Below are positions 7,078-7,610 of a DNA stretch of 7,610 bases, piece after piece. Origin of the DNA: Nitrospinota bacterium (GTDB lineage: Bacteria > Nitrospinota_A > UBA7883 > JACRLM01); the NCBI GenBank assembly GCA_015231995.1, contig JADGAO010000167.1:1-7610 (forward strand), written 5' to 3'. The notes under the pieces are model-generated. The model was given only the letters and a program-made list of their open reading frames with translations, was not told where the DNA came from and did no database searches. A program made the position numbers and the translations under genes. The first letter of the stretch is position 1, and each line of letters opens with the position of its first letter.

Positions 7078-7129
7078 GTATTATCACTATGCTATCTGTC
7101 AAAAAAGAACACCACCATTAACATTCCAC

Positions 7130-7610
7130 CTACCCTCCCCTCGCTCCTTTCATCTTCCCCAAAAACACAGGGGCCTCGACGAAACCCACAACTCTCAACT
7201 CCACCCGTTCCACGCCGCTCTTATCCAGAAACACGATGGTCGGCACTCCGGCCACGTTGAACTTTTTCTTTAACGACTCCACCTCCGGGCTACCGCCTGT
7301 GGTCACGTCGGCTTTGAGCATCACAAAACTTTTCGACAACTCCACCACGTCTTTGTCGGGAAACGTAAAATTCTCCAGCTCTTTGCAGGGCAGGCACCAG
7401 TCGGCGGTGAAATCCACGATAACCGGTTTACCGGCGGATTTGGCCTGTTCGATAGCGGAGGCGGTCGCTTTCTCCCACGTTATCCGGGGGCCGGTCTCGC
7501 CTTTTGCGGGAAACAAAAAGAAGACGCCAGCCGCGATAAACGCCAGCCCAGTCGCCCATTTGATCCCGGTGAAGACACGCCCGGCTTTGGCGACTTTGGT
7601 TATCCATCCC
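7130..7610 (-). CDS. dsbD: DsbD-like thiol:disulfide interchange protein, C-terminal part
   Basis: Partial gene, open to the right edge; 160 codons are visible and there is no in-frame ATG, so the real start lies outside the window. The visible part begins with a cytoplasmic-looking basic stretch, then a last membrane helix (WATGLAFIAAGVFFLF, codons at about 7558-7511). A thioredoxin-fold domain follows, with DFTADWCLPCKELE; the two cysteine codons are at 7396-7394 and 7387-7385, and the cis-proline motif GVPTIVF comes later. A membrane helix followed by a periplasmic thioredoxin domain with the DWCxxCKxxE signature matches the C-terminal (gamma) domain of DsbD, which carries electrons from cytoplasmic thioredoxin to periplasmic disulfide or cytochrome c maturation proteins. 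Without the N-terminal part, a shorter CcdA-thioredoxin fusion cannot be excluded. A TTG at 7516 could mark a short stand-alone thioredoxin, but the preceding in-frame membrane helix argues against that. It is separated from the signalling operon by 213 nt. Confidence 0.85.
   Translation of the reverse strand, partial: GWITKVAKAGRVFTGIKWATGLAFIAAGVFFLFPAKGETGPRITWEKATASAIEQAKSAGKPVIVDFTADWCLPCKELENFTFPDKDVVELSKSFVMLKADVTTGGSPEVESLKKKFNVAGVPTIVFLDKSGVERVELRVVGFVEAPVFLGKMKGARGG

Larger units (their letters stand above)
6917..7129. other. Intergenic region between the dsbD-like gene and the signalling operon
   Basis: 213 nt with no credible open reading frame, AT-rich in its middle part (about 6960-7110). 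It holds the predicted operon promoter, two short inverted repeats and a second TTGACA-like hexamer at 7102-7097. After the dsbD-like stop there is a T-run on the minus strand (around 7107-7101), but I could not find a stable stem before it, so transcription from the dsbD-like gene may read into the operon. Confidence 0.7.

Noticed and set aside
7099..7129. Intrinsic terminator after the dsbD-like gene
   Set aside because: A T-run exists on the minus strand, but I found no GC-rich stem immediately before it; only repeated GGTGG-type direct repeats are visible.
7130..7516. Stand-alone thioredoxin-like protein starting at a TTG at 7516
   Set aside because: The frame remains open upstream and encodes a membrane helix directly before the thioredoxin domain, as in DsbD C-termini; no ATG and no clear ribosome binding site at the TTG.

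Overview
The window is a piece of a bacterial chromosome with every supportable gene on the minus strand, so transcription runs from high to low coordinates. The DsbD-type gene and the two-TM sensor kinase point to a diderm (Gram-negative) bacterium. The multi-PAS/GAF kinases and REC-HD-GYP proteins are the style of protein abundant in deltaproteobacterial, Nitrospinota or Nitrospirota-like lineages. I cannot name the taxon from sequence alone. Base composition is moderately GC-rich inside genes, and the single true intergenic region is clearly AT-rich.

Layout in transcription order: (1) 7610-7130, the C-terminal end of a DsbD-like thiol:disulfide interchange protein (last membrane helix plus thioredoxin domain with a WCLPC site), cut by the window edge. 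(2) 7129-6917, a 213-nt AT-rich intergenic region with a strong sigma70-like promoter, a short inverted repeat sitting in the promoter spacer, and a second AT-rich palindrome in the leader. (3) 6916-5096, a membrane histidine kinase with a periplasmic SBP_bac_3 (venus-flytrap) sensor and a phytochrome-type kinase core. (4) 5106-4654, a stand-alone Rcp1-like receiver. (5) 4641-1384, a 1085-residue soluble kinase with the order REC-PAS-PAS-PAS-GAF-PAS-HisKA-HATPase. (6) 1384-350, a REC-HD-GYP protein predicted to hydrolyse cyclic di-GMP. (7) 343-1, the N-terminal receiver of another response regulator, cut by the window edge.

Genes 3 to 7 are packed with junctions of -11, +12, -1 and +6 nt and almost certainly form one operon. 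A reasonable model, inferred and not shown, is that a small periplasmic ligand is sensed by the first kinase, which phosphorylates the Rcp1-like receiver and/or the N-terminal receiver of the second kinase. The second kinase adds cytosolic PAS/GAF inputs and phosphorylates the REC-HD-GYP protein and/or the last regulator. The only identifiable output among the complete genes is cyclic di-GMP turnover; no DNA-binding domain is visible. No RNA genes, CRISPR arrays, insertion sequences or long repeats were seen. Domain families are all known; what stands out is the arrangement.
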